Part shown: positions 7,037 to 7,317 of the stretch, piece after piece
Layout of the letters: each line of letters begins with the position of its first letter
Position numbering within the stretch: position 1 is the first letter of the stretch
DNA from: Bacteroidia bacterium
GTDB taxonomy: Bacteria; Bacteroidota; Bacteroidia; Chitinophagales; Saprospiraceae
Assembly (NCBI GenBank): GCA_030432855.1
Contig: JAUILM010000284.1
Location: forward strand, 1 to 7,317
Length of the DNA: 7,317 bases
Direction: 5' to 3'
Translations under genes and position numbers: made by a program
Notes under the pieces: generated by a model
What the model was told of the DNA's origin: nothing
Seen by the model: the letters and a program-made list of their open reading frames with translations, nothing else
Databases searched by the model: none

Positions 7037-7317
7037 ACAATCTTTGATGATATTCATATGGCTATGTGCAGGTCTACCCACACTAACTAGTCAAAGCGAG
7101 AAGCTTAAAGTCGTGGCTACTGCCTCGATGATCTCCGATATGGTGCATAAGATAGCAGGAGAAAATGTGGAGTTGGAGTGTATTGTTCCCATCGGTGGAG
7201 ATCCACACATCTATGAAGCTACACCTCAGGACGCACGGATCATCGCCAGTGCCGATATCATCTTTCGAAATGGTCTGACATTTGAAGGTTGGCTGAACGA
7301 ACTCATTGAAAATGCAG
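7014..7317 (+). CDS. Metal ABC transporter substrate-binding protein (TroA/ZnuA family), N-terminal part, cut by window edge
   Basis: The frame is open from ATG 7014 to the right edge (101 full codons); ATG 7020 is an equally possible start. The N-terminus is a signal peptide: basic SRGIRQS, then the hydrophobic LMIFIWLCAGLPTL, then the likely cleavage region TSQS. There is no good lipobox. The mature part begins LKVVATASMISDMVHKIAG and reaches IVPIGGDPHIYEATPQD, whose His is the first metal ligand of the cluster A-I binding proteins. ADIIFRNGLTFEGWLNEL, the usual next segment of this family, follows. Such proteins capture Zn2+, Mn2+ or Fe2+ in the periplasm and pass it to an ABC permease; the remaining ligands lie outside the window. 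The start overlaps the end of the repressor gene by 23 bases (17 if ATG 7020 is used), which implies one transcript and coupled translation. Confidence 0.93.
   Translation, partial: MSMSRGIRQSLMIFIWLCAGLPTLTSQSEKLKVVATASMISDMVHKIAGENVELECIVPIGGDPHIYEATPQDARIIASADIIFRNGLTFEGWLNELIENA

Overview
The window looks like an ordinary chromosomal stretch from a member of the Bacteroidota. Four things point that way. There is a propeller-type sensor of the kind common in that phylum, and the membrane pyrophosphatase is of the potassium-dependent type. A clear TTG / TAnnTTTG promoter precedes the pyrophosphatase gene, and most starts lack a good Shine-Dalgarno sequence. Genus and family cannot be told from the sequence alone. 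I found no phage, transposon, CRISPR, tRNA, rRNA or toxin-antitoxin signal.

Layout: four genes lie on the minus strand and two on the plus strand. From the left edge, on the minus strand: (1) the first 286 residues of a secreted two-component-regulator-type beta-propeller protein, cut by the edge at position 1; (2) a complete tail-specific protease of the Prc/Tsp family (1034-3133) with its own terminator at 972-1001; (3) a complete membrane-bound ion-pumping pyrophosphatase, hppA (3352-5517), with a terminator at 3264-3296 and a promoter at 5589-5619; (4) a YdjA-like nitroreductase (5712-6308). A 65-base divergent spacer (6309-6373) separates it from the plus-strand genes. These are (5) a DtxR/MntR-type metal-dependent repressor with a C-terminal FeoA/SH3-like domain (6374-7036), and, overlapping its end, (6) the start of a TroA/ZnuA-type metal ABC transporter substrate-binding protein, cut by the right edge.

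How the genes relate: the protease and the pyrophosphatase appear to be single-gene transcription units, each closed by a hairpin terminator. The repressor and the binding protein form the start of a metal-uptake operon that probably continues beyond the window with ABC transporter genes. The divergent spacer holds an inverted repeat (TTTTAG-N6-CTAAAA) flanked by two copies of AAATATTAT. It is a natural candidate for the repressor's own operator and might also affect the nitroreductase.

No gene-free stretch exceeds 300 bases. The spacers are 861-1033 (terminator of the protease gene), 3134-3351 (terminator of hppA, no convincing protease promoter), 5518-5711 (hppA promoter, leader and a small inverted repeat) and 6309-6373 (putative operator). 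I do not see a previously undescribed system here; the most checkable new points are the divergent operator and the residues that set metal and ion specificity.
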